Source: Clostridia bacterium | GTDB taxonomy: Bacteria > Bacillota_E > RBS10-35 > JAJYVN01 | Length of the DNA stretch: 5,505 nt | NCBI GenBank assembly: GCA_027335515.1 | Contig: DAHWHT010000333.1 | Span: forward strand, 1-5,505 | Reading direction: 5' to 3' | Program-made: the position numbers and the translations under genes | In this document: positions 1 to 5,505 of the stretch, piece after piece | Numbering within the stretch: position 1 is the first letter of the stretch | How the letters are laid out: the number at the start of each line of letters is the position of its first letter | The notes under the pieces: model-generated | What the model was told of the DNA's origin: nothing | The model's database searches: none | What the model saw: only the letters and a program-made list of their open reading frames with translations

Positions 1-1
1 T

Positions 2-397
2 CTGATCCGCTGGACGGTCAATCGCTTTTCGACCTTGAATTGTTTGGAACTTGGTCAGACGATATGTGAGGACCTGCCGTGGAAAGCGCCCTGCGGAAAG
101 CTGCGAATCCACGAATGCCTCCCCCTGTTGGAACAGCTCAATACCGCGGGAATCATCGCACTGCCGGCCAAGCGTGACGTGCGCCGCAGGCCAGGCTGCG
201 GAGCCAAACGTTGGCCTAGATCGGGAGGGCTCGCGCGCTTTGCGGTAGAGCAAACCCCCACCTGGGCAGAGGCCTTGATGGGACGGGCAGGCAGCACCAC
301 ACGCCCGCCTTGGCGGCCCGATCCCTTCGGCCGGTGTCCGCGCGTACGTTCCAGCGCCGTATTTTCTCCGATGTTCGAGTCTCTGGTGGTGGTGTAA
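2..397 (+). pseudogene. Decayed DUF4338/DruA-like or IS4-type transposase N-terminal fragment (5' end outside window)
   Basis: The reading frame is open from the window edge, so the true start lies upstream. Roughly codons 7 to 60 (bases 20-180) read as RFSTLNCLELGQTICEDLPW, then a K/P/G segment, then LLEQLNTAGIIALPAKRD. This is the pattern of the N-terminal winged-helix-like domain shared by DUF4338 (Druantia DruA) proteins and a group of IS4-like transposases: a hydrophobic helix, a 'C-x-x-L-x-W' element, a 'G-K/R-L' turn, and a final 'L-x-x-A/G-G-L/I-x-x-L-P' helix-strand. After the basic stretch that follows (bases 173-220) the frame stays open to a TAA at 395-397 but looks like random GC-rich translation. 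None of the catalytic-domain signatures of either family appear in any frame. The first 180 bases are about 56% GC, well below the neighbouring genes. I read this as a truncated remnant of a mobile element or defence gene. The choice between transposase and DruA cannot be made from this piece. Confidence 0.55.
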
Positions 398-402
398 ATC
401 TC
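230..402. other. Non-coding stretch between the fragment and the DUF1854 gene
   Basis: This stretch lies downstream of both the plus-strand fragment and the minus-strand operon, so the operon's transcript should end here. I see no strong terminator. A short CCGCC/GGCGG inverted pair around 304-316 has almost no loop and no T-run on either strand. No RNA gene or convincing small ORF is visible. Confidence 0.4.
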
Positions 403-1017
403 CTAAAACCAGTAGTAGCGCTCCAGCAGGCGGCGACTGGCCGCGTCCATGGCCGCCACATCGGGGATGTCGGCGCGGTTTCCCTCCCCACCGGACAACA
501 GCAGCCTCCCGGAGGGCATTTGCTGAATGCCCTCAAAGAGATTGGGCATGCGTAGCCGCATGGGGCCGCGGTCGGTCTCCAGATCCCACACCACGGCGCC
601 GCTCTGGCCGGGGTCCTCGTCGCGTACCGCGGCGATGCGCACCACGCGCGGCAGGAAGTAGCGCAGGGCCAGCGCGGCCTCGACGGCGGCGCGGCTCTCG
701 GGGTCGAGGCCTTCCACGCCCGGCAGCACGCCGATCTCCACCCAGTCCGGGCGGTCGCCGTCGCTGCGCCGTCCGTCTGTGTCGGGATCCTCCACCGCGA
801 CCAGGGAGATCCAGCTCGGCTCGGACAGGGGAAACGGCCGGTGGGGAACGATCTCGGCGTGCTCCCGCCCGTGGACGGTGCCGCACAGTCGGCCGGCCGG
901 CCCGGGCCGCAGGCGGCAGACGGTCGGGTCCAACGCCACCAGATCCAATCCCTCGGTCGCGGTTGCCCAGGCATCCGTCGGGTCGGCGGCGCCCTGTCCA
1001 TCCCACGCAGCGTTCAC
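403..1017 (-). CDS. DUF1854 family protein (cyanophycin-metabolism-associated type)
   Basis: This is a 204-residue soluble protein of the DUF1854 family, with no signal peptide or membrane segment. The family hallmarks are in the C-terminal half: an E-I-G-V-L-P opening near residues 94-99, L-D-P-E-S-R near 104-109, the A-L-A-L-R-Y-F-L-P block at 115-123, W-D-L-E-T-D-R-G-P at 144-152, R-L-L-L near 171-174, G-N-R-A-D-I-P-D at 179-186, and a terminal S-R-R-L-L-E-R-Y at 194-201. The first 90 residues are more variable. The start is GTG at 1017, which overlaps the TGA of the upstream ABC transporter gene (GTGA, 1014-1017). This predicts translational coupling and a fixed stoichiometry. Homologues paired with this type of ABC transporter are annotated as cyanophycin-metabolism-associated, but no biochemical activity is known to me. 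A role as a cytoplasmic regulator or adaptor of the transporter is inference from the coupling alone. Confidence 0.85.
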   Translation of the reverse strand: MNAAWDGQGAADPTDAWATATEGLDLVALDPTVCRLRPGPAGRLCGTVHGREHAEIVPHRPFPLSEPSWISLVAVEDPDTDGRRSDGDRPDWVEIGVLPGVEGLDPESRAAVEAALALRYFLPRVVRIAAVRDEDPGQSGAVVWDLETDRGPMRLRMPNLFEGIQQMPSGRLLLSGGEGNRADIPDVAAMDAASRRLLERYYWF

Positions 1018-3308
1018 TGCAAGACCACCTCTCGACTGCGCAGGGCCTCATACTGGGCCTCGACCAGCTTGGCGTAGACGCCGCCGCTGGCGACCAACTC
1101 GTCGTGGGTGCCGACCTCGGCGATCCGCCCGTGGTCGAAGACGACCAGGCGGTTGGCGTGGCGCAACGTCGACAGCCGGTGGGCGATGGCGAAGGTGGTG
1201 CGGCCGCGGATCAGCCGGGCGATCGCCTGCTGGATCTGACGCTCGGTCTGGGTGTCCACCGAGGCGGTGGCCTCGTCGAGGATGAGGATGCGCGGGTCGT
1301 GGAGGATCGCGCGGGCGATGGTGATGCGCTGACGCTCGCCACCGGAAAGGCGGTGGCCGTGCCAGCCGACGCGGCTGTCGTAGCCGTCGGGCTGGCGGAG
1401 GATGAAGTCGTGCGCGTTGGCCATCTTGGCGGCGCGCATCACTTCGACCAGCGTGGCGTCCGGCTTGCCGTAGGCTATGTTCTCGGCGATGGTGCCGTCA
1501 AACAGCAGCGTGTCCTGCAGCACCAGGCCGACCTGGCGGCGGAGGTCGTCCTGGGAGATCTCGCGGATGTCCACGTCGTCGATGCGGATGCAGCCGGCGT
1601 CGACGTCATACAACCGCGTCAGCAGCTGAATAAACGTTGACTTTCCGGCGCCGGTGTGGCCGACCAGGCCGATCATCTCCCCGGGGGCGACCTCCAGGGA
1701 GACGCCCTTGAGCACCGGGTCGTGCGGTACGTAGCCGAACTCCACGGACTCGAAACGGACCGCGCCGCGCAGCTCCGGGATGCGGTGGGGGCTTTGGGAT
1801 TCGCGGACGTCGGGCTCGGCGTCGAGGACCTCAAAGACGCGCTCGGCCGAGGTCATCGACGTGGCGTAATAGTTGGAGAGGTTGGCGAACCAGCCCAGGG
1901 GGCCGGTGAACATGCCGATGTAGCCCATGAAGGCCATGAGGTCCGGGAAGGTCATCCGGCCGGCCGCGATGGACTGGCCGCCGAAGTACCAAAGGAAGAG
2001 GCCGCCGAGTCCGCCGATGAAGGCGAAGGCGGGGAAGATCGTCTGCCAGAGGTACTGCGCCTGGATGTTGCGGGAGACCAGGTCGGCGTTGACCTCGCCG
2101 AAGCGGTCGCGCTCGCGATCCTCCTGGCCGAACGCCTTGACGACGCGGATTCCGGAGAGGACGTCGTCGACCACCACGTTCAGCTTGCCAATCGTCTGCC
2201 ACAGCCGGCGGTCCACCTTGCGGATCAGCGGCCAGAAAAGGTAGCGGGCCACGATCAGCGAGGGGCTGGGCAAGAGCACGATCAGGGGCAGCTTCCAGTT
2301 CAGGGGCAGCATGATGGCGAGAGAGCCGATCAGGCGCAGGGCGTTGGGTGCGAAAAACGGCACGCCGTCGGTGAGGAACTGCTGCACCCGCTGGGTGTCG
2401 TTGTTGATGCGCGCCATGATTTGACCGACCTGCATGCGGTCGAAGTACGCCAGGCTCTGGCGCTGCAGGCCGTTCCAGACGCGGGTGCGCAGGTCGCCGA
2501 CGATGCGCGATGCGACCCAGACCCCGACCCGCGCCTGGACGACCCCGATGATGCGATTGGCGGTTTGGATGGCGAGCAGCAGCAGAACAAAGGCGCCGAC
2601 CGCCTCCATGGCGACGGGCTGACCATGAACGATGAGGGCGGCGGTGAGCCGCTTGGTGATCAGCGGCGGTACCAGGGCGATGGCACTGCTGATCAGCACC
2701 AGCAGGGCCGCCGTCAGCATGCGGTAGCGGTACGGTTGCGCAAAGCCCAGCAGCCGGCGTAGGACGGCGCCGCGGTTCAGGCAGGAGCCACAGACCCGCG
2801 TATCGTTGCCCAGGCGTCGGCCGCAGCGGGGACAGTAGGAGGGTAGGTCCTGGACGCTGACCTGCAGCGGTTCACCCTTGGCCAGCCGCTCCAGGGCCCG
2901 CGCCGCGATGGCGAGATGGCGGGCCAGGGGCGCCGTGCCGCGCAGCAGGGGCAGCGTCGAGCCGTCCTGCAGCCGCGCGACCAGAACGACGGCGCCGACT
3001 TCGTGGCGCAGCTGGGCCGATGCGACCTCCGTCAGGGGCAGCCGCCGCAGCGTCTGAGCGCCTGCGGGCGGTGGCGCGGCCAGGCACAGGTGGCTGCCGT
3101 CCCACATCTGTTCGCGCTGGCGGCGGAGATAGGGTCCCTGGGCGGAGGGCCAGATGTCGCCCTCGTTGTACACCACCAGTTCGCCGTCGCGGACGACCAG
3201 CCAACTGCGCGCGAACCGTCCCTGTTCGTCCAGGTCGCTGCCGGCGCACAGAAGCGGCGGATCCGTTTCCCGCTCCGGTGCGGTTTCGGCGCCATCAACC
3301 ATCCGCAT
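1014..3308 (-). CDS. ABC exporter (fused TMD-NBD) with N-terminal zinc ribbon, cyanophycin-metabolism-associated type
   Basis: This 764-residue half-transporter should act as a homodimer in the inner membrane, using ATP to export an unidentified substrate. Residues 1-150 form a soluble region unlike standard exporters. A zinc ribbon follows, with CPRC at 159-162 and CGSC at 173-176. The type I exporter membrane domain lies at about 195-480, with hydrophobic segments near 197-219, 235-257, 319-359, 424-444 and 454-476. The nucleotide-binding domain is complete: A-loop Tyr526, Walker A GHTGAGKST at 550-558, Q-loop Gln598, signature LSGGERQR at 654-661, Walker B ILILDE at 674-679 with catalytic Glu679, D-loop SVD at 683-685 and H-loop His710. 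All key residues are present, so it should hydrolyse ATP. I chose ATG at 3308 because AAAGGGGGG sits 7 nt upstream. An in-frame start at 3371 would add 21 residues and lacks such a site. The extra N-terminal region and DUF1854 partner match the family annotated as cyanophycin-metabolism-associated ABC transporter. Generic homology would otherwise suggest an MsbA-like lipid or multidrug exporter. Confidence 0.9.
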   Translation of the reverse strand: MRMVDGAETAPERETDPPLLCAGSDLDEQGRFARSWLVVRDGELVVYNEGDIWPSAQGPYLRRQREQMWDGSHLCLAAPPPAGAQTLRRLPLTEVASAQLRHEVGAVVLVARLQDGSTLPLLRGTAPLARHLAIAARALERLAKGEPLQVSVQDLPSYCPRCGRRLGNDTRVCGSCLNRGAVLRRLLGFAQPYRYRMLTAALLVLISSAIALVPPLITKRLTAALIVHGQPVAMEAVGAFVLLLLAIQTANRIIGVVQARVGVWVASRIVGDLRTRVWNGLQRQSLAYFDRMQVGQIMARINNDTQRVQQFLTDGVPFFAPNALRLIGSLAIMLPLNWKLPLIVLLPSPSLIVARYLFWPLIRKVDRRLWQTIGKLNVVVDDVLSGIRVVKAFGQEDRERDRFGEVNADLVSRNIQAQYLWQTIFPAFAFIGGLGGLFLWYFGGQSIAAGRMTFPDLMAFMGYIGMFTGPLGWFANLSNYYATSMTSAERVFEVLDAEPDVRESQSPHRIPELRGAVRFESVEFGYVPHDPVLKGVSLEVAPGEMIGLVGHTGAGKSTFIQLLTRLYDVDAGCIRIDDVDIREISQDDLRRQVGLVLQDTLLFDGTIAENIAYGKPDATLVEVMRAAKMANAHDFILRQPDGYDSRVGWHGHRLSGGERQRITIARAILHDPRILILDEATASVDTQTERQIQQAIARLIRGRTTFAIAHRLSTLRHANRLVVFDHGRIAEVGTHDELVASGGVYAKLVEAQYEALRSREVVLQ

Positions 3309-3315
3309 CAACGGG

Positions 3316-3324
3316 CCCCCCTTT
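3316..3324 (-). promoter_or_regulatory. Ribosome binding site of the ABC exporter gene
   Basis: On the minus strand AAAGGGGGG lies 7 nt before the ATG at 3308. It is the only good Shine-Dalgarno-like element near the candidate starts (3371, 3308, 3302), so it decides the start. Confidence 0.55.
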
Positions 3325-3401
3325 ACCCCGAACGCCGACCGCCCATGGGCACCACGACAACGGGAGATCACCCCTGCCGGGGTACGGTGTGCACGGCGGA
3401 A

Positions 3402-3407
3402 ATTGTA
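3402..3407 (-). promoter_or_regulatory. Possible -10 element of the ABC exporter operon
   Basis: The minus strand reads TACAAT, one base from the sigma-70 consensus TATAAT, in otherwise GC-rich sequence. It would place the transcript start near 3395, giving a leader of about 87 nt. No recognisable -35 hexamer sits at 16-18 bp upstream, so the call is weak. A small ACCCC/GGGGT hairpin (3370-3383) would lie in the leader. Confidence 0.25.
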
Positions 3408-3698
3408 GTGTGTTCAGGGTATGCCTCCGTGGCTGCGTGAAGGGTTTGGCCGCCCAAGCGGCCCCCGACGGCCAGCGAGCCGGCCAATCGGTCGGCATGA
3501 GTGTGACACCGGAGGTGGTGGGCGGCAAGCGGGAATGTGGCAGAAAGTCTGAAATGCCGGGGCGTGGTCTCGGGACGGGTTCAGGCGGCGTCTCGGTCGC
3601 TTCCGGTGCCCGGCCGGGGCGGGCGCGGGCAGGCGCGGCGGGACGGAGCGGGAAGACGTCTGCCGCTGGGGAGGGTGATCGATGCGCTCCAGTGGACG

Positions 3699-3705
3699 AG
3701 GGGGG
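3699..3705 (+). promoter_or_regulatory. Ribosome binding site of the dehydrogenase gene
   Basis: AGGGGGG ends 8 nt before the GTG at 3714. This supports that start over the in-frame GTGs at 3537 and 3675, whose spacing or protein context is poor. Confidence 0.5.
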
Positions 3706-3713
3706 TGGCAGGC

Positions 3714-4793
3714 GTGCGGGCGATCACGGTGCAACCGGGGGTCTTGGGATCGGTGAAACTGGCAACGGTGGAGGAGCCGCAGCCGGAGGCGGGCCAGGCG
3801 TTGTTGGAGACCTTGGAAGTAGGGGTTTGCGGCACGGACCGCGAGATTGTGGCGGGTGGTCATGGTGCCGCCCCGGCGGGTGTCGCCTGGCTGATTCCGG
3901 GGCATGAGTGCCTGGCCCGCATCCTTGCGGCACCGGCCGAAAGCGGCCTGCGCGCCGGTCAACTGGTGGCGCCGACGGTGCGCCGGCCCTGTGGGCGGCC
4001 CCGCTGCTACCCGTGTGCGCACGACCACCCGGATATGTGCGTCACGCTGCAATACACCGAGCGCGGCATCCAGGGGGCACACGGCTACCAGTGCGAACGC
4101 TTCGTGGAATGGCCGCGCTATCTGGTGCCCTTGCCGGGTGGGTTCGCCCCCTTTGGGGTGCTGATGGAACCGACCAGCGTCGTCACCAAGGCGATCGAGG
4201 AGGCGGCGCGCGTCCAGCGTGCCCGGTTGGCGTGGGAGCCGCACCGGGCCCTGGTGACCGGGGCCGGGCCGGTCGGGTTGCTGGCCGCCATGCTGCTGCG
4301 CCTGCGCCACCTGGATGTCACGGTCTACGATCGCGACGCGGCCGACCACCCGCGGGCCCAGGCGGTGCGTGCCCTGGGGGCGACGTACGTCTGCAGCGCG
4401 GACGCGGATCTCCAGCGCACGGCGGGCTCCGGCGGGGTGGATTGGATCGTGGAGTGCACCGGGGCGCGCGCCCTGGTGTTCGGTTGCCTGCAGGCGCTGG
4501 CGCCGGCCGGGGTTCTTTGCCTTCTGGGTGTGTCGGGTGCGGGCGGGAGCCTGGAGGTTCCGGCGGACGCGATCAACCTCGGGTTGGTGTTGCGCAACGG
4601 TCTCGTTTTCGGTTCGGTCAACGCCAGCCGCGAGGCGTTCGCGCAGGCGGGTCAGTCCCTGGCCGTGGCGGAGGCCACCTGGCCGGGGTGGTTGTCCGGT
4701 CTGGTGACGCGGCGCCTTGCGCCCGCTGAGGTGTCGTCCGCCGTCGGCGGGGGGGCGGAGGGGATTAAGACCGCCATCCGCTGGGCCTCGTAA
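3714..4793 (+). CDS. Zinc-dependent glucose 1-dehydrogenase-like medium-chain dehydrogenase
   Basis: This is a 359-residue cytoplasmic enzyme of the medium-chain (zinc alcohol) dehydrogenase superfamily. It most resembles archaeal-type glucose 1-dehydrogenases, which oxidise glucose or related aldoses to the lactone with NAD(P). The GroES-like half carries VCGTDRE with catalytic-zinc Cys39, PGHE with His64 and Glu65, and a cysteine cluster (Cys93, 98, 101, 109) for structural zinc. The TERGI and HGY-x-x-ER segments near residues 114-129 and MEPTSVV at 151-157, with Glu152, are typical of this subfamily. The Rossmann half has GAGPVG at 183-188 and an acidic end to the second strand (V-Y-D-R-D), which leans toward NAD. 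A late VNASREAF block at 302-309 matches the VN-x-x-x-x-x-F element of glucose dehydrogenases. The GTG start at 3714 gives the usual family length and has a good ribosome binding site. The true substrate could be another sugar or polyol. The neighbours give no pathway clue. Confidence 0.82.
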   Translation: MRAITVQPGVLGSVKLATVEEPQPEAGQALLETLEVGVCGTDREIVAGGHGAAPAGVAWLIPGHECLARILAAPAESGLRAGQLVAPTVRRPCGRPRCYPCAHDHPDMCVTLQYTERGIQGAHGYQCERFVEWPRYLVPLPGGFAPFGVLMEPTSVVTKAIEEAARVQRARLAWEPHRALVTGAGPVGLLAAMLLRLRHLDVTVYDRDAADHPRAQAVRALGATYVCSADADLQRTAGSGGVDWIVECTGARALVFGCLQALAPAGVLCLLGVSGAGGSLEVPADAINLGLVLRNGLVFGSVNASREAFAQAGQSLAVAEATWPGWLSGLVTRRLAPAEVSSAVGGGAEGIKTAIRWAS

Positions 4794-4795
4794 CG

Positions 4796-4812
4796 GGCGC
4801 GAGGTTCGCGCC
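4796..4812 (+). terminator. 7-bp hairpin just after the dehydrogenase stop codon
   Basis: GGCGCGA-GGT-TCGCGCC is a perfect 7-bp inverted repeat with a 3-nt loop, beginning 3 nt after the TAA. There is no T-run, so it is not a classical intrinsic terminator. It may protect the 3' end, act as a weak terminator, or sit as an operator just upstream of the following -10 element. Confidence 0.35.
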
Positions 4813-4814
4813 GG

Positions 4815-4823
4815 TGCTATGAT
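4815..4823 (+). promoter_or_regulatory. Extended -10 promoter candidate for the FmdB-family gene
   Basis: TGCTATGAT combines the extended TGN motif with TATGAT, one base from the consensus -10. A -35 at 17 bp would fall on GGGCGC, inside the hairpin, so the promoter would rely on the extended -10. Transcription would start near 4830 and leave a leader of about 45 nt before the ATG at 4875. Confidence 0.35.
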
Positions 4824-4874
4824 GCGCACGAAGAGGGCGCCCGGTTGGGTGTCCGGCGGGGAGGGGTTGGGGTC

Positions 4875-5096
4875 ATGCCCTGGTACGACTACACCTGTGA
4901 GGCGTGTGCCGAGACCTTCGAGGCGGAGCGGACGGTGGCGAAACGCGACGACGTCCAATGCCCGCGCTGCGCCGCATCGCGCGTCCGCCGCACGCTGCCG
5001 CGCATCCATGCCATCCTGCGGGCCGGTTCCTCAGAAGCCGCCTGTCCCTGCGGCGAGTCCGAGGGCGGCTGCGGCTGCTGCGGTTCGCCCGCGTAG
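4875..5096 (+). CDS. FmdB family zinc-ribbon protein
   Basis: This 73-residue protein starts MPWYDYTCEACAETFE, the hallmark opening of FmdB-type putative regulatory zinc ribbons (usually MP-x-Y-x-Y-x-C-x-x-C). Two knuckles, Cys8/Cys11 and Cys29/Cys32, should bind one zinc ion. A basic stretch (residues 36-44) follows, then a tail with five more cysteines (57, 59, 66, 68, 69) in a Gly/Ser-rich context. The family is named after a protein linked to formamidase expression, but most members have no proven function, and sequence alone does not show DNA binding here. I chose the ATG at 4875 because family members begin at this methionine. GGAGGGG-like sequence lies about 10 nt upstream. An in-frame start at 4845 would add ten unrelated residues. 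The gene probably has its own promoter (4815-4823) and is followed by a strong hairpin, so it may be a single-gene unit. Confidence 0.85.
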   Translation: MPWYDYTCEACAETFEAERTVAKRDDVQCPRCAASRVRRTLPRIHAILRAGSSEAACPCGESEGGCGCCGSPA

Positions 5097-5241
5097 GCCC
5101 ACCGTTGCGGACACGCACAGACCCCCGGTGTCGTCGCCTACCCTGGGCCGTTAGCCCGCGAGGCGTTGCCGCCCGGATACCCCGGGCGGCAACGGCGGTG
5201 CGCAGGCCGCGGGAGCAGGACGGTACGGGGGTTGACGTGGG
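5097..5241. other. Intergenic region upstream of the asparagine-synthase-like gene
   Basis: This holds the 13-bp hairpin (5164-5194) and no clear sigma-70 promoter. A TTGACG at 5232-5237 resembles a -35 hexamer, but it lies too close to the ATG, and no -10 follows at the right distance. Confidence 0.4.
5164..5194 (+). terminator. Perfect 13-bp hairpin between the FmdB-family gene and the asparagine-synthase-like gene
   Basis: CGTTGCCGCCCGG and CCGGGCGGCAACG are exact reverse complements around the loop ATACC, giving a 13-bp stem with 10 GC pairs. It starts 67 nt after the FmdB-family stop and ends 47 nt before the next ATG. No T-run follows on either strand, so it may be a U-less or Rho-aided terminator, or a leader hairpin of the downstream gene. 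The structure itself is certain; its role is inferred. Confidence 0.6.
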
Positions 5242-5505
5242 ATGTGCGGCATCGCTGGCTGGATCGACTGGGACGTGGAGCCTCAGGACCAACGGCCGGT
5301 TCTGACGGCGATGTGCGACCGCCTGGCGTGTCGGGGGCCCGATGCGCAGGGGGCCTGGTTTGGGCCGCACGCCGCGCTTGTGCACCGGCGGCTGACGGTG
5401 CTCGACCCGGCCGGCGGGTCCCAGCCCATGGTGCGAACCCGGGCGGGCGTCTGCCAGGCCGCGACCCCGGTGTCCGTCGGGGCCTGGCCGGTCCCGAGGT
5501 CGCCG
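5242..5505 (+). CDS. Asparagine synthase (glutamine-hydrolysing)-like N-terminus, partial and atypical after residue 63
   Basis: The frame from ATG 5242 stays open to the window edge (88 codons). It begins MCGIAGWIDW, with the N-terminal nucleophile Cys2 of class II glutamine amidotransferases. RGPD follows at 31-34, then HRRLTVLD at 48-55 and GGSQPM at 58-63. Together these are the signature of AsnB-type asparagine synthases, which use glutamine and ATP to turn aspartate into asparagine. The synthetase domain would lie beyond the window. AsnB should carry an N-G-E-(I/L)-Y-N glutamine-binding motif near residues 74-80, but this sequence reads ATPVSVG there, and neither other forward frame supplies the motif. 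The gene is therefore frameshifted, rearranged or divergent, or the sequence at the edge is faulty. A GGGGG run about 10 nt before the ATG is a weak ribosome binding site. Other members of the family (for example amidotransferases of polysaccharide or secondary-metabolite clusters) share this N-terminus, so the exact substrate is open. Confidence 0.7.
   Translation, partial: MCGIAGWIDWDVEPQDQRPVLTAMCDRLACRGPDAQGAWFGPHAALVHRRLTVLDPAGGSQPMVRTRAGVCQAATPVSVGAWPVPRSP

Larger units (their letters stand above)
3309..3713. other. Divergent intergenic region between the ABC exporter and the dehydrogenase
   Basis: About 400 bp separate the two divergently transcribed genes and should hold both promoters. 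Apart from the weak minus-strand -10 at 3402-3407, I see a perfect 6-bp hairpin GGCCGC-CCAA-GCGGCC at 3448-3463 and an imperfect GCCGGCC/GGTCGGC repeat around 3479-3496, either of which could be an operator or nothing. No convincing plus-strand sigma-70 promoter is visible. The reading frame of the dehydrogenase is open back to 3537, but that extension is rich in Gly, Arg and Ala, low in complexity, and unlike the family. I treat it as untranslated. Confidence 0.45.

Noticed and set aside
216..1001. Minus-strand open frame overlapping the DUF1854 gene in another frame
   Set aside because: It is a shadow. The DUF1854 frame carries the conserved family blocks, while this one is Arg/Pro/Ala-rich without motifs.
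1656..2762. Long plus-strand open frame (368 codons) opposite the ABC exporter gene
   Set aside because: It lies wholly antisense to a gene with complete ABC motifs. Its translation is rich in Asp, Gly, Gln, His and Ala without domains, as expected for a mirror frame in high-GC coding DNA.
3309..3371. 21-residue extension of the ABC exporter from an upstream in-frame start at 3371
   Set aside because: It would place the AAAGGGGGG ribosome binding site inside the coding sequence, and no comparable site precedes 3371.
3537..3713. 59-codon N-terminal extension of the dehydrogenase from GTG 3537
   Set aside because: The extension is Gly/Arg-rich and unlike the family. Starting at GTG 3714 gives the normal length and has a well-placed ribosome binding site.
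3414..5009. Long minus-strand open frame (531 codons) opposite the dehydrogenase and FmdB-family genes
   Set aside because: It spans two clearly coding plus-strand genes and their spacers. Its Arg/Pro/His-rich, low-complexity translation has no recognisable fold.
5232..5237. TTGACG as a -35 element for the asparagine-synthase-like gene
   Set aside because: It is 4 nt from the start codon and no -10 sequence follows at 16-18 bp, so a transcript from it would miss the start codon.
1..5505. CRISPR array, tRNA or rRNA gene
   Set aside because: No regularly spaced direct repeats and no cloverleaf or rRNA-like segments were seen on either strand by reading.

Overview
This is a high-GC bacterial window with densely packed genes and very GC-rich third codon positions. 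The gene families suggest a proteobacterium, possibly a gammaproteobacterium, but nothing here fixes the taxon. The first 180 bases are clearly less GC-rich (101 of 180) than the chromosomal genes (for example 47 of 60 in the dehydrogenase at 3961-4020), which fits a foreign remnant at the left edge.

Layout. (1) 2-397, plus strand: a decayed piece of a transposase-like or DruA-like (DUF4338-type) protein. Only its N-terminal winged-helix-like segment is recognisable. (2) 403-3308, minus strand: a two-gene operon. A 764-residue ABC exporter with an added N-terminal region and a four-cysteine zinc ribbon is followed by a 204-residue DUF1854 protein, joined by a GTGA stop/start overlap. This pair matches what is annotated elsewhere as the cyanophycin-metabolism-associated ABC transporter and its DUF1854 partner. 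(3) 3309-3713: a divergent intergenic region of about 400 bp. (4) 3714-4793, plus strand: a zinc-dependent medium-chain dehydrogenase of the glucose 1-dehydrogenase type. (5) 4875-5096, plus strand: a small FmdB-family zinc-ribbon protein, preceded by a 7-bp hairpin and a good extended -10 element. (6) 5097-5241: an intergenic stretch with a perfect 13-bp hairpin. (7) 5242 to the right edge, plus strand: the start of an asparagine-synthase-type class II glutamine amidotransferase, which stops resembling the family after about residue 63.

How the genes may work together. The ABC/DUF1854 pair very probably acts as a unit. Its family link to cyanophycin (a polymer of aspartate and arginine), together with a possible asparagine synthetase about 2 kb away, hints at an amino-acid nitrogen storage or export theme. 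No cyanophycin synthetase or cyanophycinase lies in the window, so this is inference. The dehydrogenase and FmdB genes look like ordinary neighbours with no visible functional tie to the exporter.
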